A DNA stretch of 64,000 nucleotides, from assembly GCF_019969685.1 (NCBI RefSeq), contig NZ_JAHXYZ010000001.1:186001-250000 (forward strand). Direction: 5' to 3'. The notes beneath the pieces were generated by a model. It had not been told where the DNA came from. It made no database searches and was given only the letters and a program-made list of their open reading frames with translations. Each line of letters begins with the position of its first letter. Position 1 is the stretch's first letter. Position numbers and translations under genes: made by a program. This DNA comes from Microbacterium sp. EST19A (GTDB lineage: Bacteria; Actinomycetota; Actinomycetes; Actinomycetales; Microbacteriaceae). Positions 45,050 to 53,684 of the stretch are shown one piece after another.

Positions 45050-47128
45050 ATGAGCGAGGCTCCCACGCGAACGCCGAACCCCGTCCTCTCCGTCGTGCGC
45101 CGGATGCCGGCCACCCTGACGACGGTGCTGCTGATCCTCATCGTGGGCGTCGTCTGGCACGGACTGTGGGCCCCGTTCGAGGACACCGCCCTGTTCAAGA
45201 ACGTGGCCTACGGGCTGCCGAACCTCGCCGACGGCAAGTGGTGGACGCCCCTGACGGGCACGTTCTTCGTCAACCAGCCCTGGGTGTACATCTTCACGAT
45301 CTCCGGCTTCTGGGGCATGGGCTACCTGGAGTTCCGGCGCGGATCGCGGGTGGCGCTCGCCTACTACTGGGTCGGCCAGCTCTTCGCGATCCTCGCCACC
45401 GCACTGCTGCTGTTCGCGCTATCGCAGTTCCCCTGGGCCTGGGCCACCACGCAGGCGCAGGCGCTCGATGTGGGCGCCTCCGGCGGCACGATGGCCTGCA
45501 TCGCCGCCGCCGTGGGGCTCTTCCGACCGCCGTGGCGCGTACGCGGCTGGTTGATCCTGCTCGGCTTCGTCTTCATCGCGATGCTGTTCTGGGGCAAGGT
45601 CGCCGATCTCGAGCATCTGCTCTCGGTGCTGCTGATCCTGGTCGTGGATCGCACCATGCGCGTGCGGCACACGACGGTGCGCGAGCAGCGGCTCATCGCG
45701 GTGGTGGCGATCCTCGTGCTCGGCGCCGTCGAGATCATCACGACGCTCGTCGCGACGGACGGGCCCTTCGGGCCGACGGAACCGGCATCCGGCGGCTTCA
45801 TCGACCTGGCGATCGACCTCGTGGTGATCCTCGTGCTCGTGAACGGCCTGCGCCGCGGGCGGCGGTTCGCGTGGGTGCTCGCTCTCCTGCTGGGCATCTT
45901 CAACGTGCTGGTCGCCGCGCTCGTGCTCACCCTCATCACCGTCTTCAGCCAGGCTCAGCTCGATCTCCGATGGGACGGAGAGACCGAGCTCGCCCTCGCG
46001 AACGGCTTCCTCTGGTTGATCGTGCTCGTCTACCTCGTCTGGGTGCGGCGGGCGTTCCGTGCCCGGCGGCGCTCGGCTCTCGGCATCCAGCCCTCCCCCA
46101 CGATCGACGATGTCAAGACGCAGCTGCGCGCGCACGGCGGCGGGACGCTGTCGTGGATGTCGACCTGGGAGGGCAACAGCTACGCCCGCGTCGCCGGGGG
46201 TGTCGTCGCGTATCAGCGCCGCAACGGGGTCGCGCTGGCGCTCGCCGACCCGATCGGACCGGCGGAGAACCGAGCGGAGGCGGTGGCCGGCTTCATCAGC
46301 GCCGCCGAGCACGCCGGGCTCGTGCCGTGCTTCTTCAGCGCGGATGCCGCGACGCTCGCCGCCGTGCCGTCGACGTGGCGGAGCATCGTCGTGGCGGACG
46401 ACACGATCGTCGACCTGGCCGGGCTCGAGTTCACGGGCAAGCGCTGGAACTCGGTGCGGTCGTCGCTCAACCGCGCCGGTCGCGAATCGATGACCTTCCG
46501 CATGACGCAGTTCAAGGCCGAGCCGTGGGGTGTGCAGCAGCAGCTGCGCGCGATCTCGGAGGCCTGGGTGGGCGACAAGGACCTGCCCGAGATGCGCTTC
46601 ACCCTCGGCACGCTCGAGGAGGCGGAGGATCCCGAGGTGCGGCTCGCGCTGGCCCTCGCGCCGAACGGCGATGTCGACGGGTTCCTCTCCTGGCTCCCCG
46701 TGTACGGCGACGAGGGCGTGGTGCGCGGATGGACGCTCGACCTCATGCGGCGGCGCGACGGCGGGTTCGGCCCGGTGATGGAGTTCCTCATCGGCTCCTC
46801 CGCCCGGCAGTTCTCGGACGAGGGCGCCGAGATCATGTCGCTCTCCGGAGCTCCGCTGGCGCACGACTACCCGCCGGATGCCGGGATGATCGCGGCGCTG
46901 AGCGACAAGCTCGCCGAGGCTCTGGAGCCCGTCTACGGCTTCGGGTCGCTGCACCGGTTCAAGCAGAAGTTCCACCCGCGGTACGAGACCATGTACCTGC
47001 TGTTCCGCGACGAGAGCGATCTCACGCGCATCGGCGGCGCGCTCACGCGGGCGTTCCTCCCGGATGCGACGATCCGGCAGTTCGCGGGAGCGGGTCTCGA
47101 GCTCGTGCGCGGGGGCGGGAAGGACTAG
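45050..47128 (+). CDS. Rhomboid-like / DUF2156 (MprF-type acyltransferase) fusion protein
   Basis: 692 residues. Residues about 20-210 form a six-helix domain with rhomboid-protease features: WWTPLTGTFFVNQPW, a GASGG motif (VGASGGTMACIAAAVGLF) at the position of the catalytic serine and a later histidine in ADLEHLLSVLLI. About four more helices follow. Residues from about 345 are the soluble DUF2156/GNAT-like domain of MprF lysyl-phosphatidylglycerol synthases (SWEGNSYARVAGGVVAYQRRNGVALALADPIG type blocks, FTGKRWNSVRSSLNRAGRESM and PVYGFGSLHRFKQKFHPRYETMYL). This suggests an aminoacyl transfer to lipid or peptide at the membrane. Donor and acceptor are unknown, and whether the rhomboid part cleaves is untested. 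Confidence 0.8.
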   Translation: MSEAPTRTPNPVLSVVRRMPATLTTVLLILIVGVVWHGLWAPFEDTALFKNVAYGLPNLADGKWWTPLTGTFFVNQPWVYIFTISGFWGMGYLEFRRGSRVALAYYWVGQLFAILATALLLFALSQFPWAWATTQAQALDVGASGGTMACIAAAVGLFRPPWRVRGWLILLGFVFIAMLFWGKVADLEHLLSVLLILVVDRTMRVRHTTVREQRLIAVVAILVLGAVEIITTLVATDGPFGPTEPASGGFIDLAIDLVVILVLVNGLRRGRRFAWVLALLLGIFNVLVAALVLTLITVFSQAQLDLRWDGETELALANGFLWLIVLVYLVWVRRAFRARRRSALGIQPSPTIDDVKTQLRAHGGGTLSWMSTWEGNSYARVAGGVVAYQRRNGVALALADPIGPAENRAEAVAGFISAAEHAGLVPCFFSADAATLAAVPSTWRSIVVADDTIVDLAGLEFTGKRWNSVRSSLNRAGRESMTFRMTQFKAEPWGVQQQLRAISEAWVGDKDLPEMRFTLGTLEEAEDPEVRLALALAPNGDVDGFLSWLPVYGDEGVVRGWTLDLMRRRDGGFGPVMEFLIGSSARQFSDEGAEIMSLSGAPLAHDYPPDAGMIAALSDKLAEALEPVYGFGSLHRFKQKFHPRYETMYLLFRDESDLTRIGGALTRAFLPDATIRQFAGAGLELVRGGGKD

Positions 47129-47138
47129 GGCAGCGCGG

Positions 47139-47579
47139 TCAGGAGTCGCGGGGCCGCTGCCGGAGCTGCTTGACGTCGGTGCGGCGCTGCTTCGCCTTCA
47201 GCCGGCGCTCCTTGGACCCTCGACTCGGCTTCGTCGGACGCCGCGACGGCGCCGGGGGACGCAGGGCATCGCCGACGAGCGCGGCGAGCCGGGCGCGAGC
47301 GGCATCCCGGTTGCGCAGCTGCGCGCGATGCTCGGATGCCGCGATCGTCAGGATGCCGTCGACGAGGCGACCGCTCAGCCGCTCGAGGACCCGCTCACGC
47401 TGCACCGGTGACAGCGCTGCCGAGCGCGCGGCATCCCACAGGAGCTCCACGCGGGAATCCGCGGTGTTCACCCCCTGCCCGCCCGGACCCGACGACCGGG
47501 AGAACCGCCACGACAGCTCCGACTCGGGGATCGTGACCCCCGAGGTCACCCGGAGACCGGGGCGGTGAGGAGCGGCCAT
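47139..47579 (-). CDS. arfB: Alternative ribosome-rescue factor ArfB (peptidyl-tRNA hydrolase, YaeJ)
   Basis: 146 residues: IPESELSWRFSRSSGPGGQGVNTADSRVEL carries the GGQ motif with the RSSGPGGQ signature, and the basic C-terminal tail (RRPTKPSRGSKERRLKAKQRRTDVKQL) enters the mRNA channel of stalled ribosomes. Releases nascent chains from non-stop complexes. The ATG at 47579 (MAAPHRPGLRV) matches family length; the upstream open frame crosses the 47626-47691 inverted repeat and is not used. Convergent with the fusion gene. Confidence 0.92.
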   Translation of the reverse strand: MAAPHRPGLRVTSGVTIPESELSWRFSRSSGPGGQGVNTADSRVELLWDAARSAALSPVQRERVLERLSGRLVDGILTIAASEHRAQLRNRDAARARLAALVGDALRPPAPSRRPTKPSRGSKERRLKAKQRRTDVKQLRQRPRDS

Positions 47580-47625
47580 GCCTCCATCATCCTCTTCGCG
47601 CGCGCACTTCGCCCGCGCACGGATC

Positions 47626-47691
47626 TCGCAGAACAGCACGAACCTCGCAGAGGATCCGGAGATCGTCTGCGAGGTTCGTGTCGTTCTGCGA
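47626..47691. repeat. Long inverted repeat built on CGCAGA / TCTGCG units (element 2)
   Basis: Two 26-base arms (47626-47651 and 47666-47691) match at 24 of 26 positions around a 14-base loop. Each arm holds two TCGCAGA units whose starts are 19 bases apart, the same architecture as element 1 at 4945-5019. It lies between the efflux gene's stop and arfB. It may also act as a terminator for the efflux gene. Confidence 0.75.
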
Positions 47692-47726
47692 CGTTCCGCG
47701 GCGTGCGCGCGGAGCGGCATCCGTCC

Positions 47727-49007
47727 TCAGCCGACGACCGCTACCTGCTCGACCGGGGCATCCGGCGCATCGATCGGCGACCTCTTCGCGGTGTTCGCGA
47801 TGTGGGCGCGGCCGACGACGATCGCGGCGACGACCATGAGGGCGGCGCCGAGCCAGTACGGGGCGGCGTGGCTGACGGTGACGTAGAGGGCGCCGGCGAT
47901 CAGCGGAGCGACCGTGCCCATGGCGGCGTTGAGCGACTGGGTGGCTCCGCCGAGCCAGCCCTGCTCGTCGTCGCCGACCGCATTCGACATGGCGCCGTCC
48001 ATCGCGGCCGTCGAGGCGCCCTGACCGGCGGCGAGCATCAGCGCACCGACGATGAACACCCACGGCTGGGCGAAGATCGACGCGACCACCGCGAGACCGA
48101 GCAGCCCGACCATCTGCGCGACGATGCCGCTGACGATCACGCCGCGCTCACCGATGCGCGGGAGCAGGATGCCGAGCAGCACGCCCTGGATGAGGATGTC
48201 GATGATGCCGACGGCCGCGGTGAGCAGGCCGATCTGGGTCGGCCCCCACTGGATGGAGTCCAGCGCGAGGACGCTGAAGTTGTTCACGAAGAAGCCGAAC
48301 GGCAGGGCGAGCAGCCCGAAGGCGATCATGAGACCGCGGAGCTCCTTGCGGCCGAACGCGTTCTTGAAGACGGCGAACGGCTGGACGTCGCGCAGGCGGA
48401 TCGTCGAGATGCGGTTCTCGGGCTTCAGGCTCTCCGGCAGCAGGAAGATGCTGAGGATCGCGATCGTCAGACCCACAGCTGCGGTGAGGAAGACGGGGAG
48501 CTGGATGCTGATCGCGGCGAGGAGTCCGCCGATCGCCGGGCCGATCATCATGCCGATGCCGGAGAGGGCGCCGAGCAGACCGAACCGCTGGGCGCGCTTC
48601 TCGGGCGGGGTGATGTCGGCGAGGTACGCGAACAGGGCCGGGAGGTCGCCGGCGGTGAGGCCCTGGATGACGCGTGCGAGCACCAGGACCCAGATCGCTC
48701 CGCCGATGCCGAACAGCGCCATGGCGAAGGCCGCACCGAAGGCGGCGGCGATGATGACGGGCCGGCGACCGAAGCGGTCGGAGAGACGCCCGAGGAACGG
48801 AGCGACCAGGAAGGCGCACAAGCCGTTGACGGCCTCCAGAACGCCGACCCAGATCGCGAGGTCCTTCTCCTCGGACACGTACTGCAGCACGACGAACGGG
48901 AGGACGGGGAGGACGACCGTCATACCGATGACGGTGAGCATCGTGAGCACGATGAGCATGATCCAGGCGCGGTTGGCGCTCTTGATCGAGTGGATGGGTG
49001 AAGTCAT
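47727..49007 (-). CDS. TetA-like MFS drug efflux transporter
   Basis: 426 residues, 12 predicted helices. MLIVLTMLTVIGMTVVLPVLPFV and the loop 2-3 signature FLGRLSDRFGRRPVIIAAAFGAA place it in the Drug:H+ antiporter-1/Tet family (TCR/Tet). It is transcribed divergently from a TetR regulator across a 70-base gap with an operator-like dyad. The substrate is unknown; tetracycline is only one possibility. The ATG is six bases after a TACACT box with a TTGACA -35, so the mRNA should be leaderless. Confidence 0.9.
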   Translation of the reverse strand: MTSPIHSIKSANRAWIMLIVLTMLTVIGMTVVLPVLPFVVLQYVSEEKDLAIWVGVLEAVNGLCAFLVAPFLGRLSDRFGRRPVIIAAAFGAAFAMALFGIGGAIWVLVLARVIQGLTAGDLPALFAYLADITPPEKRAQRFGLLGALSGIGMMIGPAIGGLLAAISIQLPVFLTAAVGLTIAILSIFLLPESLKPENRISTIRLRDVQPFAVFKNAFGRKELRGLMIAFGLLALPFGFFVNNFSVLALDSIQWGPTQIGLLTAAVGIIDILIQGVLLGILLPRIGERGVIVSGIVAQMVGLLGLAVVASIFAQPWVFIVGALMLAAGQGASTAAMDGAMSNAVGDDEQGWLGGATQSLNAAMGTVAPLIAGALYVTVSHAAPYWLGAALMVVAAIVVGRAHIANTAKRSPIDAPDAPVEQVAVVG

Positions 49008-49013
49008 ACCTTA

Positions 49014-49041
49014 AGTGTACCGATACCAGTTTTGGTGTCAA
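49014..49041 (-). promoter_or_regulatory. Promoter of the MFS efflux gene, leaderless
   Basis: Minus strand TTGACA (49036-49041), a 16-base spacer, then TACACT (49014-49019), six bases before ATG at 49007. The -35 is a perfect consensus. Confidence 0.7.
49022..49039. promoter_or_regulatory. Operator-like dyad in the efflux/TetR intergenic region
   Basis: GATACCA (49022-49028) and TGGTGTC (49033-49039) are inverted, six of seven pairs, and lie between the -35 and -10 of the efflux promoter. In addition CCAGTTTTG occurs twice as a direct repeat at 49026-49034 and 49043-49051 (17-base period). Probable TetR binding sites. Confidence 0.6.
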
Positions 49042-49065
49042 GCCAGTTTTGTAGCGACTCCGCGC

Positions 49066-49071
49066 TAAGCT
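49066..49071 (+). promoter_or_regulatory. -10 box (TAAGCT), leaderless promoter of the TetR gene
   Basis: TAAGCT, six bases, then ATG at 49078. The -35 region falls on the operator repeats, so autoregulation is likely. Confidence 0.5.
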
Positions 49072-49077
49072 GGTCTC

Positions 49078-49698
49078 ATGACCAACATCGAGCCGATGGG
49101 ACGACGCGAGCGGAAGAAGGCGGCGACCCGCAAGAACATCTCCGACGTCGCGACCGCTCTGTTCCTGGAGCGCGGCTTCGATGACGTCAGCATCCGCGAG
49201 GTCGCCGATGCCGCCGACGTCTCCCCCACCACGGTGTTCGCGCACTTCGCCCAGAAGGAGGCGCTCGTCTTCGACGAGGACGACGAGCAGCGCGACCGTC
49301 TCGTCTCCGCCGTTCGCGACCGCCCGTCGGGCACCACGATCAACGGCGCCATCCACACCTTCTACGCGACGGAGCTGAAGGCGAACGTCGACGAGCACGG
49401 CGACGACATCACCCGCACCTTCATGCGCTTCCTCAACGAGACGCCCGCGCTGCGCGACTACGCGGCGAAGATGTGGCTCCGGCATGAGGATGCGCTCGCG
49501 GATACCATCGCCGACGAACTCGGACTGTCGGAGCCGACGCCGGAGATCCGCGTCTACGCCCGCTTCGTGCTGCAGATGCAGCTTCTCGTCAACGAGAACG
49601 ACGACCCTTTCGGCACGCTGGAGGCGGGGTTCGCGATCCTGGACGGCGGCTGGTCGCCCATCGAGGCGCGGCTGGCCGACGGCGGCACCGCGCGATAG
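49078..49698 (+). CDS. TetR-family transcriptional regulator
   Basis: 206 residues. N-terminal helix-turn-helix RKKAATRKNISDVATALFLERGFDDVSIREVADAADVSPTTVFAHFAQKEALVF (residues about 8-60), then an all-helical ligand domain. Divergent from the MFS gene, which it presumably represses by blocking the leaderless promoter. The effector is unknown. Confidence 0.92.
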   Translation: MTNIEPMGRRERKKAATRKNISDVATALFLERGFDDVSIREVADAADVSPTTVFAHFAQKEALVFDEDDEQRDRLVSAVRDRPSGTTINGAIHTFYATELKANVDEHGDDITRTFMRFLNETPALRDYAAKMWLRHEDALADTIADELGLSEPTPEIRVYARFVLQMQLLVNENDDPFGTLEAGFAILDGGWSPIEARLADGGTAR

Positions 49699-49821
49699 GT
49701 TCCCGCCTGTAGCGGCGACCGAGATCGCAGCGTTCTGGGAGTCGCTCACGGCTCGCGCTCCCGAGCGCGGCTGTCGCCGGAGGATGAACGCCGCCCGATC
49801 GTGGAGGGGCACCCGCCGCGC

Positions 49822-49840
49822 ACCGATATTTCGGTAGTGT
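49822..49840 (+). promoter_or_regulatory. Candidate promoter and dyad before kinase 1
   Basis: ACCGATATTTCGGT (49822-49835) is a near-perfect dyad (12 of 14) that runs into a TAGTGT -10 box (49835-49840). The expected start is near 49847, 25 bases before the GTG. No GGACC-type site is present here, so kinase 1 is regulated differently from kinase 2. Confidence 0.45.
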
Positions 49841-49871
49841 GCCCACAGACCTCGATCGAGAAAGATCCCCC

Positions 49872-51626
49872 GTGTCGTCTCAGACTTCCGTCTCACCGCT
49901 CACCCGCCCGACCCCGCGACGTCTGCAGGGCGGCCGGATGGGATCGCTGGAGATCGCGCTGATCTTCATCGCCGCCCTCGCGGTGCTGGTCGGCGTCATC
50001 GTGATCGCCGTCGGCTTCCAGGGCACCGGCGAGCCTGTGGCGGTCGTCGGCCTGATCGGGCTCGCGTGGATCTGGGCGGCCGCAGGGATCCTCGCCTGGT
50101 GGCGGAGACCGACCAACGGCATCGGCGGTCTGCTCCTGATCGGGGCCCTCTCGGTGTTCCTCGTGAGCACGGGATACGTCGGTGCGCCGGGACTCTTCTG
50201 GGTGAACGCCGTGTTCGCCACCACCCCGCTCGGCGTGGCGATCCACCTGCTGCTGGCCTTCCCCTCCGGCCGCGTCCGGGGTCGCCTGTCCGTCGTCGCC
50301 GTCGTGCTCGGCTACGTGACGTGCGTGGTGTTCGACACCGCGCGCGCCCTCACCGCAGGCACTCCGGCGTTCGAGCTGCTGTCCTTCGTCCAGAGCCTGT
50401 GCGGCCTCACGGCCATGGGGCTGGCCGCGATCGTGCTCGCGCAGCGGCTACGGGCAGCGGATGCCGCGCACCGGCGGGTGCTGCTCCCGCTCTTCACCTA
50501 CGGCCTCCTCGCCGTGATCTGCCTCCCTTTGCTCCCCAACCTGCTGTTCCCGATGGGCGTCGGCTTCGACGTGGTCGTGTCGATGCAGGGTCTGCTGCTC
50601 GCCGGGCTCCCGATCGCGTTCCTCCTCGGCGTGCTCCGCGGCGGCTTCACGCGCACGACGCCTCTGGAGGCTCTGAGCGAATGGCTCGCGATCCGCGGAG
50701 CGAGCCGGCCCGCCGTCGCGCAGGCGCTGGCGACGACCGTCGGGGACGACACGCTCCGGGTCGCGTACTGGGACTCGTCGAGAGGCCATTTCATCGACGA
50801 GCACGGCGCCGAAGTGCTCGGCATCCCCGACGCTCTCGATCCCGACCGCGCCTCTCTGCAGGTGCACGTCGACGATGATCTGGTGGGGCGGATCGATTAC
50901 GACGCGCGCATGATCGCCGAGCCCTGGCCGGTGCGTCGTGCCGCCGAGGTGCTCGCCATCGCCCTCGACCGCGAGCGTCTGACCACCCAGCTGCTCGTCA
51001 GCAACGACGAGCTCACCCAGTCGCGCGTGCGCATCGTCGAAGCCGCCGACCGCGAACGCTCCCGCATCGCCCGCGACCTGCACGACGGCCTGCAGATGCA
51101 GCTCGTGCTGCTCGCCATCGAAGCCCAGACCATCGCGAACACGGCGGCCGAGACGGCCACGACCGACGACATCGAGAAGCTGCGCCGCGGCATCGACGTG
51201 GCCGCCGCAGACCTGCGCCGTCTCGTGCACGACGTGCTGCCGGCGGCGCTGTTCGAGCGAGGACTCATCGCCGCGACGGAAGACCTCATGGACCGCCTGT
51301 CGGTGCCCGCGACGCTCGTCGCGGAGATCGACGAGACCACGATCCCGGCCTCGACCGCCCACACCGCCTACTTCATCATCGCCGAGGCACTGTCGAACAC
51401 CGTCAAGCACGCGAGCGCATCCCGCGTGCGCGTGAGCCTGACCCAGGACGCGGGCAGGATGACCCTCGAGATCGAGGACGACGGCATCGGCGGCGCACGG
51501 ATCGGCGCCGGTGTGGGGCTGCGCGGACTCGCCGACCGCGTCGACGCCCTCCGCGGAACCATCTCCATCCGGTCGGAGCCGCTCAACGGCACCTCGGTGC
51601 GAGTGGAGCTGCCATGCGCGTCGTGA
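49872..51626 (+). CDS. NarL/DesK-type sensor histidine kinase 1
   Basis: 584 residues. The GTG at 49872 is chosen because the paralogue at 58783 starts identically (MSSxxSVSPLT). About seven to eight helices fill residues 22-270, without an extracytoplasmic sensor domain. The cytosolic linker has TPLEALSEWLAIRGASRPAVAQALATT. The HisKA_3 dimerisation helix is RSRIARDLHDGLQMQLVLLAIEAQ with phospho-acceptor His404. The HATPase domain has AHTAYFIIAEALSNTVKHASA (N box) and DDGIGGARIGAGVGLRGLADRV (G boxes). The gene overlaps its regulator by 13 bases. Signal unknown; intramembrane sensing is likely. Confidence 0.9.
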   Translation: MSSQTSVSPLTRPTPRRLQGGRMGSLEIALIFIAALAVLVGVIVIAVGFQGTGEPVAVVGLIGLAWIWAAAGILAWWRRPTNGIGGLLLIGALSVFLVSTGYVGAPGLFWVNAVFATTPLGVAIHLLLAFPSGRVRGRLSVVAVVLGYVTCVVFDTARALTAGTPAFELLSFVQSLCGLTAMGLAAIVLAQRLRAADAAHRRVLLPLFTYGLLAVICLPLLPNLLFPMGVGFDVVVSMQGLLLAGLPIAFLLGVLRGGFTRTTPLEALSEWLAIRGASRPAVAQALATTVGDDTLRVAYWDSSRGHFIDEHGAEVLGIPDALDPDRASLQVHVDDDLVGRIDYDARMIAEPWPVRRAAEVLAIALDRERLTTQLLVSNDELTQSRVRIVEAADRERSRIARDLHDGLQMQLVLLAIEAQTIANTAAETATTDDIEKLRRGIDVAAADLRRLVHDVLPAALFERGLIAATEDLMDRLSVPATLVAEIDETTIPASTAHTAYFIIAEALSNTVKHASASRVRVSLTQDAGRMTLEIEDDGIGGARIGAGVGLRGLADRVDALRGTISIRSEPLNGTSVRVELPCAS

Positions 51627-52279
51627 TCGGCGAAGACGAGGTGCTGCTGCGCGAGGGCATCGCCCATATCCTCACGACCGACGGCTGGGAGGTGCTGGCC
51701 AGCGTGAGCGACGCGGTCCAGCTCGAACGCGAGGTGGAGCGCCACGTCCCCGACCTCGTGCTCACCGACATCCGGATGCCGCCGACCTACACCGACGAGG
51801 GGCTGCTGGCCGCGCTGCGGATCCGCCGCGCCCACCCGGGTATCGGAGTGGTCGTCGTGTCTCAGCACGTGCAGCGCCGCTACGCCGTCGAGCTCCTCGA
51901 AGGCGGAGCCGGAGGGTTCGGATACCTCCTCAAGCAGCGGATCGCCGATGTGCGCACGTTCACTGCCGACATCCGCCGCGTCGCCGCCGGAGGCACCGCG
52001 CTCGACCCGGAGGTGGTCTCGGTGCTCGTGGCGCGGGCGAGTCGCGGCGCCTCGGCGATGGCGAATCTGACACCCCGCCAGCTCGAAGTGCTGGGGCTGA
52101 TGGCGCAGGGGCGCAGCAACGCCGCGATCGCCGCACAGCTGGTGTTGAGCGAGAAGGCCGTCGTGCAGCACACGTCGAGGATCTACGACGCCCTCGGCCT
52201 TCCGGTCGACGCCGACGATCACCGGCGGGTGCTGGCCGTCGTCCGCCACCTGCAGGCTGCGGTCCCGCCCATCGGGTGA
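51614..52279 (+). CDS. NarL/LuxR-type response regulator 1
   Basis: 221 residues. Receiver domain MRVVIGEDEVLLREGIAHIL with acidic pocket E7/D8 and phospho-acceptor D52 (LVLTDIRMPPTY). A C-terminal LuxR HTH (LTPRQLEVLGLMAQGRSNAAIAAQLVLSEKAVVQHTSRIYDALGL) follows. The start lies inside the end of the kinase gene (13-base overlap), as in the paralogous pair, so the two are translationally coupled. Confidence 0.93.
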   Translation: MRVVIGEDEVLLREGIAHILTTDGWEVLASVSDAVQLEREVERHVPDLVLTDIRMPPTYTDEGLLAALRIRRAHPGIGVVVVSQHVQRRYAVELLEGGAGGFGYLLKQRIADVRTFTADIRRVAAGGTALDPEVVSVLVARASRGASAMANLTPRQLEVLGLMAQGRSNAAIAAQLVLSEKAVVQHTSRIYDALGLPVDADDHRRVLAVVRHLQAAVPPIG

Positions 52280-52306
52280 TCCCCCGCACGGACGGGACCT
52301 GCCGGA

Positions 52307-53530
52307 TCAGTCGCCGTCGTACATCGCGTCGATCAGGGATCGGGCGATGATGGCGGCAGCCGGCTGCCCCTCCATGTTCGGGGCGAGCGTCGCCCAGACG
52401 ACGACCGTGACATCCGTCTCCGGGTCGTACCCCATGAACGAGTTGTACCCGGGCAGCTCCCCGATGTGACCGTAGAACGATCCCATTCCTGCGACTCCCC
52501 AGCCGTACGCGCCTTCGCCCTCGGACGGCTGCACGCTCTCGATACGGCGCTGCTGCATGTCATCGCTCAGGACTCCGCCGCCCCCCAGCGCCTCGACCCA
52601 CGTCGCCAGATCCGGCGCGGTCGAGATGCCCGATCCCGCCGACCATGCCCAGGACGGGTTGTCGTCCGTGTGATCGGTCGGAAGCAGCTCCCCGGCTGCG
52701 ACCGCGGCGAGATCCTCCTCCGACAGCGCCGATCCGTCCATCGTGTCGACGTTGTTCGAGAACATGTAGCCGTGCGCGCTCGGCTCCGCGATCGACGAAT
52801 CCGCGAGCGCCGGGAACGATGTGTGCGCGAGCCCCAGCGGCTCGAACAGACGCTCCTCGAAGATCTCGGGCAGCTCCTTGCCCTCGAGCTTCTCGGCGAT
52901 CAGGCCCAGCAGCACCGTGTTGGTGTTGGAGTACGTGTACCCCTCGCCCGGTGCGAAGTACGGCTCCCCCGCCAGCCCCATCCGCACCAGCTCCTCCGGG
53001 TCCCACACCCGGTCGGGAGTCTCGTCGAGTGCCGTGTTCAGCTCGAGCGTCGTCGTGTAGTTGAAGAGTCCGCTGCGCATCGTCAGCAGCTGCTCGATCG
53101 TGATGTTCTCCCCGTTCGGAACGTCGGGGCGGTAGGTCGACACCGGATCGTCGAGGGCGATCTTGCCCTCCTCGACCAGCTGCAGGATCACGGTTCCCGT
53201 CCAGGTCTTCGTGTTCGACCCGATCCGGATGCGGTCATCCAGCGTGACCGGGGTCGAGCCACCCCACTCGGTCACCCCGTACGGCACCTCGATCTTGCCG
53301 TCGGGCGTCCGCACGATGACGACCGCACCGGGAAGCATCATCTCCTCGGCCTGTTCCTCGAACAGGGCGGTCAGCGCGTCGGCGTCGAACGCCACCGCGC
53401 CTTCCGACGAGGCCGACGCCCCGGCGGATGCCGTGGGTTCGGGAGCGGGCGCTGCACAGCCGGCCGTCGTCAGCACCAGGGCTGCGGCCGCGACGAGCGA
53501 GATTCTGGTCACCACATTCTTGACGATCAC
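52307..53530 (-). CDS. Beta-lactamase-fold serine hydrolase lipoprotein 1
   Basis: 407 residues from the GTG at 53530, with a lipoprotein signal (VVTRISLVAAAALVLTTAGC, Cys25). Class C/R61-type fold: nucleophile S-x-x-K in RIGSNTKTWTGTVILQLVEEGKI, Y-x-N in GYTYSNTNTVLLGLIAEKL and the third element HIGELPGYNSFMG. Such enzymes are D-Ala-D-Ala carboxypeptidases, esterases or aminopeptidases outside the membrane. Divergent from hydrolase 2 with two GGACC-type dyads between them. Convergent with regulator 1. Confidence 0.88.
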   Translation of the reverse strand: MIVKNVVTRISLVAAAALVLTTAGCAAPAPEPTASAGASASSEGAVAFDADALTALFEEQAEEMMLPGAVVIVRTPDGKIEVPYGVTEWGGSTPVTLDDRIRIGSNTKTWTGTVILQLVEEGKIALDDPVSTYRPDVPNGENITIEQLLTMRSGLFNYTTTLELNTALDETPDRVWDPEELVRMGLAGEPYFAPGEGYTYSNTNTVLLGLIAEKLEGKELPEIFEERLFEPLGLAHTSFPALADSSIAEPSAHGYMFSNNVDTMDGSALSEEDLAAVAAGELLPTDHTDDNPSWAWSAGSGISTAPDLATWVEALGGGGVLSDDMQQRRIESVQPSEGEGAYGWGVAGMGSFYGHIGELPGYNSFMGYDPETDVTVVVWATLAPNMEGQPAAAIIARSLIDAMYDGD

Positions 53531-53563
53531 CGCATCAGTCTGGCCGCGCCCGAACCCCGGCAG

Positions 53564-53607
53564 CCATGGACCTGGGTCCCCAGTCGTCCGACGACCCAGA
53601 CCCATGG
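53564..53607. promoter_or_regulatory. Shared operator, copy A (between the two hydrolases)
   Basis: CCATGGACCTGGGTC (53564-53578) and, inverted, GACCCAGACCCATGG (53593-53607) match at 13 of 15 positions. The first half contains the 12-base dyad GGACCTGGGTCC (53568-53579). The same 15-mer occurs exactly at 58648-58662. Confidence 0.65.
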
Positions 53608-53684
53608 TGGCGCGTGTGCCCGGAGAGGAGGCTGATCAGGATGGGGCCCATCGCGCCCTTCCCATTCGACGCAGGGAGACCCTC

